Assembly (NCBI GenBank): GCA_965232255.1
Contig: OZ246962.1
Location: forward strand, 2,170,001-2,234,000
DNA from: Endozoicomonas sp965232255
GTDB taxonomy: Bacteria; Pseudomonadota; Gammaproteobacteria; Pseudomonadales; Endozoicomonadaceae
Direction of reading: 5' to 3'
DNA length: 64,000 bases
The notes under the pieces: generated by a model
Database searches by the model: none
Told to the model about the DNA's origin: nothing
The model's input: the letters and a program-made list of their open reading frames with translations, nothing else
In this document: positions 26,245 through 34,942 of the stretch, piece by piece
Layout of the letters: every line of letters starts with the position of its first letter
Numbering within the stretch: position 1 is the stretch's first letter
Translations under genes and position numbers: made by a program

Positions 26245-28224
26245 ATGAATGAGGGTTGCGGTACCAGCGCTTCGGCAAGCATTAACATTAATAATGCAAG
26301 CATTAATGTAAACGACAGTGTGAATGTAAACGACAGTGTGCGGCAATCAGTTCCATCCGGCAGGTTGGCTGATGGCAGAAAGGTTAGCAGCACACCGACA
26401 GCTGATGCTGACAAGGCAGGCAAACTTTCTGTCGCCACCAGTGATAAGTTGCTGATCCCGAGAAAATCCCCGCCCGACGAGTCAACCCTTCCCACCAGAA
26501 AAACCACCCATGTCATCAAGATAGAAGAGCTTCGCAGTATGGTTGACGGCGTGGTCACCGGGTTTCGCTCTGCCGGTGATGCGGCTAACCTGAACGCTGG
26601 CGGGTCCGGATTTGATCTTTACAATGGTGGTAATTATGTGTCCGATATTATCCCCGGTCTTGTTGGCTACGCGGTTGTTTGTGGCTTGATTCAGCACAAA
26701 ATTTCCCGACTTGAGCAGCGCAGTTCTGCCTTTCATGACTATCAGCGCGCCGTGCAATATTGGCAGAACAAAAAAAGTGTATGGACACAGCTCTGTACCG
26801 TTGCCGACTTGCGTGATTACGCTCTGATTGCGCAACTTTATCATGATCACACGACAGCTGACCCACTATGTCTGGTTTTGGCACTGGCCAATGCCCATTT
26901 GGCTAACGATGGCGCAATATCAGCACTGGTGGACAGTTTGATTGCCTTGTGTACCAGGACGGAACTGTCAGAACAGCTGTCTATTCCAGACATGGCGACA
27001 GAAGTGTCGGTAGCCAGGCAACTGGAGCTGTGGCAAAAACGTTTTGTGCAAAAAAGCAATGAGTACCTCACCGGTAGCGAAGATGGCAGTGCACGAAACG
27101 CAGATGGCAAAAAACTGTTAAAGATGGGGCATCAGTCAAAAAAGCTGATCCGGGAGTTCAATGCCATTATCAAGCCATTGGGGATAACCCTGAAGTTCCG
27201 GACTTTGCCACTGCGAAAATTCGGTAAGTCATCGCTGGCGGTTGGGCACAGGCTAACAATCAATGAAAACAAGCTGCATGAGTATTTGGCCAGATGTTCC
27301 CGGCTGCCATCGCAACGTCATATCCGGGAGCAGGTTTTGCGCTACAAGGATGATGCGCCGGCGTTGCAACTGTTTGCTGATTATGAACGGCGCCGGCTAA
27401 ATCATCAGCAGTTACAGTGGGTTGCCACATCCGTGGCAGCCGTCAGTGCCTTCCTGCCCTTGGGAAAACTTGATTATGCCGTACGCTCTGTCAGGCAGTT
27501 TCGGGAAGTGGCTTATCGAGCAGAAAATCTGCAAATTCTTGATGACAAGCTGAGCAGAATCTCCGGTTTTTTTGCTGAACGCAAGTTGCGCTTGCACAGC
27601 CCTGAGGCCGGAGCCCTCAGGACTATCCTGGAAGAAGCCTGCATGACCATTCGGGCGAAAAGGGATCGCACTGCGATCAAAAAGGCCCATGCAGCGACCC
27701 AGGGCGGACTGGACGTGGCGGCTGCGGTGGTTGGCAGTACCTTGGCAATTCTGTTCCCTGGCGCTGGGGGGGTTGCCGCTGATGTTAGTTTTGGGACGGC
27801 CAAACTGGTTGCAGCAACCAGCGCCAGCGGCATCAGGGCAAGCACTGATCGCAAGAATCAGCAGTCTGGCAGAATTGAAACGAAAGTCTATGCAGCGCTG
27901 AAAAGAGCGCATAACAACGCCACTTCTGATGAAGATAAAAAGGACATGGTTAGCCTTGCCCGCATGCTTTTTGACCTTACCAAAGAGCAGGTGACGCTGT
28001 TGTTCAAGGGCAGTGATGACGGCGACCTGGTGATCGCAAAAGGCCTGATCCGACCGAGGTTTAACAATACGCCCATCGCGATGCCCGACGCGGAGATAGC
28101 CAACCTTGCACAGACAGCCACGGCGGAATTTGTCCGAAATTTTAATGTAACGCAGACTACCGCAGACGATAGCGCCGACGCACCTGTTACTCCCGCGGGA
28201 GTGTTGGCAGAAACACTGGTGTGA
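26245..28224 (+). CDS. Large orphan protein of unknown function between DUF971 and ubiE
   Basis: I do not recognise any domain. About 659 residues from the ATG at 26245 (a TTG at 26164 would add 27; neither has a good Shine-Dalgarno). The N-terminal 80 residues are low-complexity (Asn/Ser/Val repeats, encoded by an 18-bp duplication). Hydrophobic, possibly membrane-inserting stretches occur near residues 134-150, 392-409 and 491-533, the last Ala/Gly-rich. Between them lie helical, Arg/Lys/Leu-rich segments. No signal peptide is seen. In Pseudomonas this position holds phaC-region genes. Absence of recognisable motifs, low-complexity N terminus and amphipathic/hydrophobic alternation resemble secreted effectors, but that is inference. 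Confidence 0.65.
   Translation: MNEGCGTSASASININNASINVNDSVNVNDSVRQSVPSGRLADGRKVSSTPTADADKAGKLSVATSDKLLIPRKSPPDESTLPTRKTTHVIKIEELRSMVDGVVTGFRSAGDAANLNAGGSGFDLYNGGNYVSDIIPGLVGYAVVCGLIQHKISRLEQRSSAFHDYQRAVQYWQNKKSVWTQLCTVADLRDYALIAQLYHDHTTADPLCLVLALANAHLANDGAISALVDSLIALCTRTELSEQLSIPDMATEVSVARQLELWQKRFVQKSNEYLTGSEDGSARNADGKKLLKMGHQSKKLIREFNAIIKPLGITLKFRTLPLRKFGKSSLAVGHRLTINENKLHEYLARCSRLPSQRHIREQVLRYKDDAPALQLFADYERRRLNHQQLQWVATSVAAVSAFLPLGKLDYAVRSVRQFREVAYRAENLQILDDKLSRISGFFAERKLRLHSPEAGALRTILEEACMTIRAKRDRTAIKKAHAATQGGLDVAAAVVGSTLAILFPGAGGVAADVSFGTAKLVAATSASGIRASTDRKNQQSGRIETKVYAALKRAHNNATSDEDKKDMVSLARMLFDLTKEQVTLLFKGSDDGDLVIAKGLIRPRFNNTPIAMPDAEIANLAQTATAEFVRNFNVTQTTADDSADAPVTPAGVLAETLV
26305..26340 (+). 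repeat. Exact 18-bp tandem duplication
   Basis: AATGTAAACGACAGTGTG occurs twice in a row (26305-26322, 26323-26340), giving NVNDSV twice in the orphan protein's N-terminal region. Confidence 0.9.
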
Positions 28225-28431
28225 TAAGCCAAAAGAGTGGTCATTCGTTGGTCGCTCTGCACTTTTGTGCTCTGCAGATATTAGGGGCAAATGGTTCACT
28301 CTGTTGTAGGATTTGTCCCGGACACACTTTATTATCGAGCCATTCGTAATAAATGCTCTACTACTTGGCAAAGTAGCTTTTCGTTGTAGCTGACTGATGT
28401 GAGCTGACATTTTCAGGGGAGATTGGGTGTT

Positions 28432-29193
28432 ATGGCAGACAGTGACGAGTACGATGGGACAACACACTTTGGTTACCGTGATGTACCAAGACAGGAAAAA
28501 GAGCGTCTGGTCGCGGGAGTATTTCATTCAGTAGCTCGTCGTTACGATGTGATGAACGACTTGATGTCGTTAGGCATTCACCGTCTCTGGAAGCGTTTTA
28601 CCATCGAGTTATCCGCCGCCCGTCCAGGTCACTGTATGTTGGATATTGCCGGCGGAACCGGTGATCTGGCCAAGCAGTTTGCCCGCATCGTCGGCGACAG
28701 CGGACGAGTAATTCTGGCGGATATCAACGAGTCCATGCTGCGCGTGGGGCGCGATCGTCTGCTGGATCAGGGCTTTGTCGGTAATCTGGAGTTTGTCCAG
28801 GCCAATGCTGAATGCCTGCCGTTTCCGGATAACACCTTCGACGGCATTACCATCGCTTTTGGCCTGCGTAATGTCACCGATAAGGATGCCGCGTTACGCT
28901 CCATGTGCCGGGTGCTGAAGCCAGGTGGGCGCCTGCTGGTGCTGGAGTTTTCCAAAACCCACAATCCTTTGCTGACCAGAGCGTACGATGCCTATTCGTT
29001 TAGTCTGTTGCCGATGATAGGCAAGCTGGTGGCTGGCGATTCCGAGAGTTATCAGTACCTGGCAGAAAGCATCCGTATGCATCCGGACCAGGAAACGTTG
29101 GCTGGAATGATGCAACAGGCTGGCTTTGTCAATACCACTTATCACAATATGACTGGCGGCATTGTTGCGGTGCATAAAGGAGTCAAACCCTGA
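28432..29193 (+). CDS. ubiE: Ubiquinone/menaquinone C-methyltransferase UbiE
   Basis: About 253 residues. This SAM-dependent enzyme methylates the demethyl-quinone ring in ubiquinone and menaquinone synthesis. Motifs are VFHSVARRYDVMNDLMSLG, the SAM loop LDIAGGTGDLA, NAECLPFPDNTFDGITIAFGLRNV, and the C-terminal VAVHKGVKP. The ATG at 28432 has AGGGGAG upstream and removes three residues from the TTG-initiated frame. Its stop overlaps the ubiJ start (TGATG), so ubiE-ubiJ-ubiB is one operon. Confidence 0.97.
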   Translation: MADSDEYDGTTHFGYRDVPRQEKERLVAGVFHSVARRYDVMNDLMSLGIHRLWKRFTIELSAARPGHCMLDIAGGTGDLAKQFARIVGDSGRVILADINESMLRVGRDRLLDQGFVGNLEFVQANAECLPFPDNTFDGITIAFGLRNVTDKDAALRSMCRVLKPGGRLLVLEFSKTHNPLLTRAYDAYSFSLLPMIGKLVAGDSESYQYLAESIRMHPDQETLAGMMQQAGFVNTTYHNMTGGIVAVHKGVKP

Positions 29194-29843
29194 TGACCGA
29201 TCCGGTAATCAAAACGGGACTGTTGGCTGCCCTTGAGCATCAGCTCAATGGGCTACTGGCGCTGGATCCGGTAATGGTTAAAAAGTTGTCACGCTGGTTT
29301 GGTAAAGTGGTAGCCTGTCAATGCACTTCTCCTCAATGGCACTGTTTCTTGCATATTGAGCAAGGCCGGATTCGTCTGACCGGGAGTCATGACGGCGCCG
29401 TGGACGCTATGTTTGCCGGCTCAGGCGCTGCCCTGGCCGTTTTGCTGATAAGACGACAACTACCTTTTGACCAGGTGCCTGGGCTGGTGGTATCCGGCGA
29501 TGACGAACTGCTTGATGACTTGCAAATTATGCACCGACAGCTGGATATCGACTGGGAACGACCGCTTGGCCAGACCTTTGGCGAGATGCCCGGCCATGCT
29601 ATCGCCCAGGGCTTGCGTTGGGTGGGTGACAGTGTTCGTCAGGGCCAGCACATGGTTATGGATAATCTTGGAGAGTACTTGCAAGAGGAACTGCACCTTA
29701 TCCCGTCACGGGTGGACATGGAGATTTTTACCGAGGAAGTGCAACAGTTGGCACAACGCATGGCGCAATTAGAAACCACATATCATTCAGTAGAAACCAA
29801 ATACCATTCTAATAACAAAACTGCAGGTAAATCTGGGAGTTGA
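29193..29843 (+). CDS. ubiJ: Ubiquinone biosynthesis accessory factor UbiJ (SCP2 domain)
   Basis: This 216-residue protein has an SCP2-like lipid-binding N-terminal part (WHCFLHIEQGRIRLTGSHDGAVDAMFAGSGAA) and a C-terminal coiled-coil (from about residue 150: EYLQEELHLIPSR onward). UbiJ binds ubiquinone intermediates and organises the soluble Ubi complex. The gene order ubiE-ubiJ-ubiB is diagnostic. The C-terminal repeat TYHSVETKYHSNN is lineage-specific. Confidence 0.92.
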   Translation: MTDPVIKTGLLAALEHQLNGLLALDPVMVKKLSRWFGKVVACQCTSPQWHCFLHIEQGRIRLTGSHDGAVDAMFAGSGAALAVLLIRRQLPFDQVPGLVVSGDDELLDDLQIMHRQLDIDWERPLGQTFGEMPGHAIAQGLRWVGDSVRQGQHMVMDNLGEYLQEELHLIPSRVDMEIFTEEVQQLAQRMAQLETTYHSVETKYHSNNKTAGKSGS

Positions 29844-29845
29844 CA

Positions 29846-31444
29846 GTGATCCGTTTGTTGAAAATAGTGTCCGCTGTCGCTCGTAACCGGCTGGATAATC
29901 TGATTGATCCAGAGCGTTCGCCACTCTGGTTACGTGGTGTGCTGGTGGTGCTGCCCTGGCGCTATTTTATCCGTAATAATGCACCCCGGGGCGAACGCAT
30001 TCGTCTGTCGCTCGAAGCACTCGGGCCAATTTTTATCAAGTTTGGGCAGATTCTCTCTACCCGGCGGGATCTGTTACCAGATGATATCAGTGATGAGCTG
30101 TCTCGCCTGCAAGACGACGTGCCGCCTTTTCCCACCGTCGATGCCATTGCCATCATCCAGACCAGCCTTGGCAGCGATGTCAACACCTTGTTTGCCCGTT
30201 TTGATCACGAGCCGCTAGCGTCAGCATCGGTGGCTCAAGTACATACTGCCCAGCTGCACAATGGGGATGAGGTGGTGGTGAAAGTCATTCGTCCCGGCAT
30301 CGACCGGGTAATTCGCAAAGACATTCAGTTGATGTACCTGTTTGCGCGACTGCTGATTGCGTTATCGAAAGACGCTCGTCGTTTGCGACCGGTGGAGGTG
30401 GTGACCGATTACGAGCGCACCATTTTTGATGAGCTTGATCTGCTGCGCGAGGCGGCCAACAGTTCCCAGTTGCGCCGAAACTTTCTGACCTCGTCTGTGA
30501 TGTCGGTGCCCCAGGTGTATTGGGATTACTGTCGCACCAAAGTCATGGTGGCGGAGCGCATTTATGGTGTGCCGGTGTCGGATATTGCCACGCTCAATGA
30601 ACGCCAGGTGGATATGAAAAAACTGGCAGAACGCGGCGTGGAGATTTTCTTTACCCAGGTGTTTCGTGACCGGTTTTTCCATGCCGATATGCACCCGGGC
30701 AATGTGTTTGTTGACGCCAGCAACCCAGCCGAGCCGAGCTATATCGGTATCGACTGCGGCATTATTGGTACGCTGGAGCCGGACGATCAGCATTACCTGG
30801 CCGGCAATTTGCTGGCTTTTTTTCGCCGTGATTATCGCAAGGTGGCCCAACTGCATGTGGATTCCGGTTGGGTGCCCAGGGATACACCGGTGAGTGAGCT
30901 GGAAGCGGCCATCCGTACTGTGTGTGAACCCATTTTTGAAAAGCCGCTCAAGGATATCTCCTTTGGCCAGCTGCTGGTGCGGCTCTTTCAGGTGGCACGG
31001 CGCTTTAATATGCAGGTGCAACCTCAACTGGTGCTGTTGGAGAAAACTTTGCTTAATGTGGAAGGGCTGGGACGTCAGCTCTATCCGGAGCTGGATTTAT
31101 GGAGTACCGCACAACCCTTTTTGGAAAAGTGGATGAAAGACCAGGTTAGCGTGCCCCGGCTTGCCTATAACTTGAAGGAAAATAGCACTGACTTGCTGCT
31201 CAGTGCACCGGTGATTGGACAGAAAGTCATGTCAACGGTGCGGGAGCTGACGGTTCAGCAGGAGTTGTTCTACCGCCAGCAGGCGCAACGGGAAAAGCAG
31301 CGTCGCAAGCAAGGACGGCTGGGTGTGGTGCTGTTACTGTTGGGTGGGGTTGTGGTGCTGGCCAGTTCGGGTAAGGTGGGCATCGATCCAGTGACGGCTG
31401 GAGTATTGTTGAGTGCCCTGGGCGCATGGCTGATTTTGCGTTAA
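29846..31444 (+). CDS. ubiB: Ubiquinone biosynthesis protein kinase-like UbiB
   Basis: About 532 residues of the atypical ADCK/ABC1 kinase-like family. The family KxGQ motif is present as FIKFGQILSTRRDLLP. The Ala-rich loop is ASASVAQVH and the lysine is in VVVKVIRPG. HADMHPGN and GIDCGIIG correspond to the catalytic and metal-binding loops. Two membrane segments end the protein (LGVVLLLLGGVVVLASSG and VTAGVLLSALGAWLIL). UbiB is an ATPase needed for early ubiquinone steps. I chose the GTG at 29846, with GGGAG eight bases before it and 2 bp after the ubiJ stop. Confidence 0.96.
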   Translation: MIRLLKIVSAVARNRLDNLIDPERSPLWLRGVLVVLPWRYFIRNNAPRGERIRLSLEALGPIFIKFGQILSTRRDLLPDDISDELSRLQDDVPPFPTVDAIAIIQTSLGSDVNTLFARFDHEPLASASVAQVHTAQLHNGDEVVVKVIRPGIDRVIRKDIQLMYLFARLLIALSKDARRLRPVEVVTDYERTIFDELDLLREAANSSQLRRNFLTSSVMSVPQVYWDYCRTKVMVAERIYGVPVSDIATLNERQVDMKKLAERGVEIFFTQVFRDRFFHADMHPGNVFVDASNPAEPSYIGIDCGIIGTLEPDDQHYLAGNLLAFFRRDYRKVAQLHVDSGWVPRDTPVSELEAAIRTVCEPIFEKPLKDISFGQLLVRLFQVARRFNMQVQPQLVLLEKTLLNVEGLGRQLYPELDLWSTAQPFLEKWMKDQVSVPRLAYNLKENSTDLLLSAPVIGQKVMSTVRELTVQQELFYRQQAQREKQRRKQGRLGVVLLLLGGVVVLASSGKVGIDPVTAGVLLSALGAWLILR

Positions 31445-31695
31445 GCGTCACTTTTTTGCTGTAAATCATGCTCCAGTCCCGAGGGTAAATAGTATAATTA
31501 TGCGTTTTTTCGCGCCCGGCTCTGCCGGGTGATATTCCTCAAGTGATGGTCACAGGTGTCCTGCCGGTTTTTTATTCCCCTTGGTTTGCGTTTTTTTCTG
31601 GTAAAAATGTTGGCACGACCGGTGGTGAAATGGGGTAATATGACCATCTTTTGAATAATATTTGGTCGGCCTTCGAGGGGCTGAAGGAGTCGAAA

Positions 31696-31941
31696 ATGGG
31701 TTTCGGTGGCATCAGTATCTGGCAGTTGCTGATCATATTGCTGATTGTGGTTATGCTATTTGGCACCAAGAAACTGCGCGGCATGGGCAGTGACCTGGGC
31801 AGCGCGGTCAAGGGCTTTAAAAATGCCCTGAACTCGGAGGATGACAAAGACGAACCGGCTGATGGCGAGAAGAAAAATCTGGACGAAAGCCAAAAGTCAC
31901 AGGAACAGCATAGTCTGGACCATGACAAGTCCAGGCACTAG
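31696..31941 (+). CDS. tatA: Sec-independent translocase subunit TatA
   Basis: About 81 residues. A short periplasmic start, one membrane helix (IWQLLIILLIVVMLF), the FGTKKLRG hinge, an amphipathic helix (DLGSAVKGFKNAL) and a charged tail are typical of TatA, the pore component for folded twin-arginine proteins. The ATG at 31696 has AAGGAG seven bases upstream. DmsA of this window is a likely cargo. First gene of tatABC; hisI-hisE, which separates ubiB from tatA in Pseudomonas, is absent. Confidence 0.96.
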   Translation: MGFGGISIWQLLIILLIVVMLFGTKKLRGMGSDLGSAVKGFKNALNSEDDKDEPADGEKKNLDESQKSQEQHSLDHDKSRH

Positions 31942-32050
31942 AGTAGCTCTGGGAACGACGGCAACAGAATCGCTCACTCCAAAATAGTCGCGTTGCCGGG
32001 TAGGGCGATATCTTCGTAAAAGTGTCCATTAACAGGCAGGACAGTTCGCA

Positions 32051-32416
32051 GTGCTTGATATAGGATTTGCAGAGTTATTACTGGTGGCTGTTGTTGCCCT
32101 GGTGGTATTGGGGCCAGAACGACTGCCCAAGGCAATTCGTACCACGGCTTACTGGGTTGGCAAGATCCGGCGCAGCGTTCAGTCGGTCAAGGAAGAGCTT
32201 GAGCGGGAAATCGACGCTGACGGTATCAAGCAGCAGTTGCACAATGAAGCGGTTATGAAAGAGCTTAACAAAACCCGCGAGCAGTTTCAGAGTCAGATCA
32301 ATGACCTAAAGCGTTCGGTGAATCCAGGTGTGGATTTAACCGGCGGTTCAGGCAAAAAGGACGTCAGCAGTAGTACAAAAACGTCCGTGGGCGACTCTGA
32401 ACAGAACAGGCAGTAA
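32051..32416 (+). CDS. tatB: Sec-independent translocase subunit TatB
   Basis: This 121-residue protein has the TatB start MLDIGFAELLLVAVVALVVLGPERLP, where FxE and the GPExLP hinge distinguish TatB from TatA, followed by a long amphipathic helix. TatB with TatC recognises twin-arginine signals. It starts with GTG at 32051 and lies 2 bp before tatC. Confidence 0.95.
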   Translation: MLDIGFAELLLVAVVALVVLGPERLPKAIRTTAYWVGKIRRSVQSVKEELEREIDADGIKQQLHNEAVMKELNKTREQFQSQINDLKRSVNPGVDLTGGSGKKDVSSSTKTSVGDSEQNRQ

Positions 32417-32418
32417 CC

Positions 32419-33192
32419 ATGTCAGATCACTCTCACGATAAATCCAATGGCGACAAGGAACAGCCATTGGTTCAGCATCTGCTGGAGCTGCGCTCGCGTA
32501 TCCTGAAAAGCCTGATCGCGGTGCTGGTGGTTTTTGCTGGGCTGTTTTACTTCTCCAATGATATCTACGTATACATTTCTGAGCCGCTGCGGGCCAGCCT
32601 GCCCGTAGGCAGTACCATGATTGCCACCGAGGTGACGTCACCTTTTCTGGCACCTTTCAAGCTGACGATTGTGCTGTCGTTCTTTATCGCGGTGCCTTTT
32701 ATTCTCCACCAGGCGTGGGGATTTATTTCACCGGGCCTGTATCGACATGAGAAAGCAATTGCCATACCACTGCTGGTGGCCAGTATTTTGCTGTTCTATT
32801 TGGGGATTGCCTTTGCCTATTACGTGGTCTTTCCGTTAATTTTTTCGTTTTTGACCAAGGTAGGGCCGGAGTCGGTCACCATGATGACCGACATCAATAG
32901 CTATCTGGATTTTATTCTCAAGCTGTTCTTTGCCTTTGGCGTCGCTTTTGAGATTCCGGTGGCCACAGTATTGCTGGTCTGGTCCGGCGTGACGACTGTT
33001 GCCAGTCTGCGGGCAAAGCGCCCTTACGTGGTGGTGAGTTGCTTTATTGTTGGTATGATCATGACACCGCCCGATGTCATCTCCCAGTCTCTGCTGGCCA
33101 TTCCCATGTGGCTGCTGTTTGAAGGCGGCATTCTGTTTGCCTGTTTGATCAAAAGCCGCGAGCCAGATGGCACTCGGCAAGAGTTTCCGTGA
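32419..33192 (+). CDS. tatC: Sec-independent translocase subunit TatC
   Basis: This 257-residue polytopic protein has six membrane helices. The conserved cytoplasmic N terminus has LVQHLLELRSRIL, with the Glu that contacts the twin-arginine signal. FISPGLYRHEK, the second signal-binding region, follows the second membrane segment. The late loop MIMTPPDVISQ is also characteristic. Last gene of the tat operon. Confidence 0.97.
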   Translation: MSDHSHDKSNGDKEQPLVQHLLELRSRILKSLIAVLVVFAGLFYFSNDIYVYISEPLRASLPVGSTMIATEVTSPFLAPFKLTIVLSFFIAVPFILHQAWGFISPGLYRHEKAIAIPLLVASILLFYLGIAFAYYVVFPLIFSFLTKVGPESVTMMTDINSYLDFILKLFFAFGVAFEIPVATVLLVWSGVTTVASLRAKRPYVVVSCFIVGMIMTPPDVISQSLLAIPMWLLFEGGILFACLIKSREPDGTRQEFP

Positions 33193-33202
33193 GCTAAATT
33201 CG

Positions 33203-33220
33203 CCAGCCCCGACGGGCTGG
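33203..33220 (+). terminator. Hairpin after tatC
   Basis: CCAGCCC-CGAC-GGGCTGG lies 11 bp beyond the tatC stop; TTTT follows some 11 bases later. Confidence 0.4.
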
Positions 33221-33287
33221 TGGCAATTGCCTTTTCTGTCATTTTCCCGGACTATGCTCGCCCGCGTTTTTTCCTGATGGCTGAGCG

Positions 33288-33998
33288 ATGAACCTGCTTC
33301 TCCTTGAACCCCGACATTTTCTTGCTGATCAGCACGTTGAATTGGACCAGCGCCAGCTCAGGCACGTGTTGGATATCCATCAGGCCTGTGTTGGTGATGA
33401 GCTGCGCGTCGGAGTGATCAATGGTAAGGTCGGCCGCGGTATTATCACGCGGTTAACAGCAGAAAAAGTGCAGTTAACGGTGACGCTTGATGCGCCACCA
33501 CCACCGCCGTTACCCCTGGTAGTGCTGTTGGCTCTACCACGACCAAAAATGCTCAAGCGCTCTTTGCAGCACCTGACGGCCCTGGGCGTTAAGAAAATCG
33601 TGCTGATGAACAGCTATCGGGTAGAGAAAAGCTTTTGGCAGTCACCCTGGCTAAGCCCGGAAAAGGTGCGCGAACAACTGGTGCTTGGGCTTGAACAGGC
33701 CAGGGATACCATTATGCCTGAAGTGATTCTGGAGCAGCGCTTCAAGCCCTTTGTGGAGGACCGCCTGCCAGCGATGATGGCTGGGCATCGGGGTCTCGTT
33801 GCCCATCCGGTGGGTGGGAAGAGTTGCCCTCATCAGCTTAATGAACCGGCGGTACTGGCCATTGGGCCAGAGGGCGGTTTTATTGAGTACGAGGTGGATA
33901 AGCTGGAGCAGGTCGGCTTTGCGCGTATCCACCTTGGGCCGCGCATTTTGCGGGTTGAGACAGCCGTCACCGCCATCGTCAGCAAACTTTACGACTGA
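33288..33998 (+). CDS. rsmE: 16S rRNA (uracil1498-N3)-methyltransferase RsmE
   Basis: This 236-residue SPOUT methyltransferase has a PUA-like N terminus (QLRHVLDIHQACVGDELRVGVING) and a knotted C-terminal half. LAIGPEGGFIEYEVD and HLGPRILRVETAV are the SAM-binding knot motifs. It methylates N3 of U1498 in 16S rRNA. The usual neighbour in Pseudomonas is also the tat operon. Confidence 0.96.
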   Translation: MNLLLLEPRHFLADQHVELDQRQLRHVLDIHQACVGDELRVGVINGKVGRGIITRLTAEKVQLTVTLDAPPPPPLPLVVLLALPRPKMLKRSLQHLTALGVKKIVLMNSYRVEKSFWQSPWLSPEKVREQLVLGLEQARDTIMPEVILEQRFKPFVEDRLPAMMAGHRGLVAHPVGGKSCPHQLNEPAVLAIGPEGGFIEYEVDKLEQVGFARIHLGPRILRVETAVTAIVSKLYD

Positions 33999-34127
33999 TG
34001 CCGCTGGTAGTAAGGTAGACAGGAGCTTGACCGATGTACTGGCAGTGGTTTGTTGCTCACCGGGTCGGGCAGATTTAATGCATTGTTACCGGCTCCTCCT
34101 TACCACACTACCCACACGGCTCTGACT

Positions 34128-34877
34128 ATGGATGGAAAGAGATTGGTTGTATGTTTGTTTGCTTCCCTGTTTTTTGTTGCCAGCGCCCGGGCATCGGCAG
34201 AAAAAGATCTGTTGCTTGATCGAATCTACGATCAGGCTGGACTTGAGCGCCAGCTTGACTGGCTACACGACAGCATGACTCTGCCCGCACAACGCTACGC
34301 TATTCCTGAGCCGGTGGTCGATACGGTCAATCAGGTGGTTAAAATTCGCTACAGTGTCGATTTTTTTCGTGCCTCCATGAAATCGACCCTGGACGAAGCG
34401 TTGACCATGGGCGAGCTGGCGCAATTGATTGATTGGTTTGAATCACCTTTGGGACAGAAAATCCTCGCCCTGGAAGCCGAGGCTAATAAGCCGGAAAGTC
34501 GGGCGCAGATGAACGCTTATATTGAGGACAAGCTGTCCGATGTCGCCCCGCGCCGCAATCGGGTGCAGTTGATTGAGGAGCTGATGGCCACGCTCGACAC
34601 TGTTGAGTTAAGTACTGAACTGACCGCCAGTGCCACACTGGGGGCACAGCGTATGCTCCATGAAGTGATGCCGGTTAATCAGCAGTCCCATGCACTCAGT
34701 GCCGCGGAGCGATCTCATATCCAGACAAAGATGACGGTGGCAATGCGTGATATTCTGCTCTATACCTACCGCGCTCTGCCTGATGACGAGCTCCAGCAGT
34801 ACCTTGATTTTGCCCGCAAAAGCGCTATGCAGAACTTCCAGCGTGGGCAGATACAGGCGCTGTCGCGTATGTTTTGA
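34128..34877 (+). CDS. Exported DUF2059-like protein
   Basis: About 249 residues with an N-terminal signal peptide (VVCLFASLFFVASARASA). The body is helical with two similar halves; each carries a segment like the DUF2059 core, here LTMGELAQLIDWFESPLGQKILALEAE and, later, ALPDDELQQYLDFARKSAMQ. Function of the family is unknown; it is periplasmic or envelope-associated. The ATG at 34128 was chosen because it begins the signal peptide. Confidence 0.7.
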   Translation: MDGKRLVVCLFASLFFVASARASAEKDLLLDRIYDQAGLERQLDWLHDSMTLPAQRYAIPEPVVDTVNQVVKIRYSVDFFRASMKSTLDEALTMGELAQLIDWFESPLGQKILALEAEANKPESRAQMNAYIEDKLSDVAPRRNRVQLIEELMATLDTVELSTELTASATLGAQRMLHEVMPVNQQSHALSAAERSHIQTKMTVAMRDILLYTYRALPDDELQQYLDFARKSAMQNFQRGQIQALSRMF

Positions 34878-34942
34878 CCATAAAATCGGGAACTTTTTTT
34901 CTCCCTGGCGTTCAATACCTTTTTTAAGACGAGGGTGTTGCT

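Noticed and set aside
27412..28527. Minus-strand open frame (371 codons) across the orphan gene and ubiE start
   Set aside because: Overlaps ubiE; composition is antisense-like. The plus-strand orphan is not confirmed by homology either, but its regular helical pattern and orientation with the operon favour it.
31512..31530. CCCGGC-TCT-GCCGGG hairpin after ubiB as a terminator
   Set aside because: The T run precedes rather than follows the stem on the plus strand, and no gene ends on the minus strand here; function unclear.
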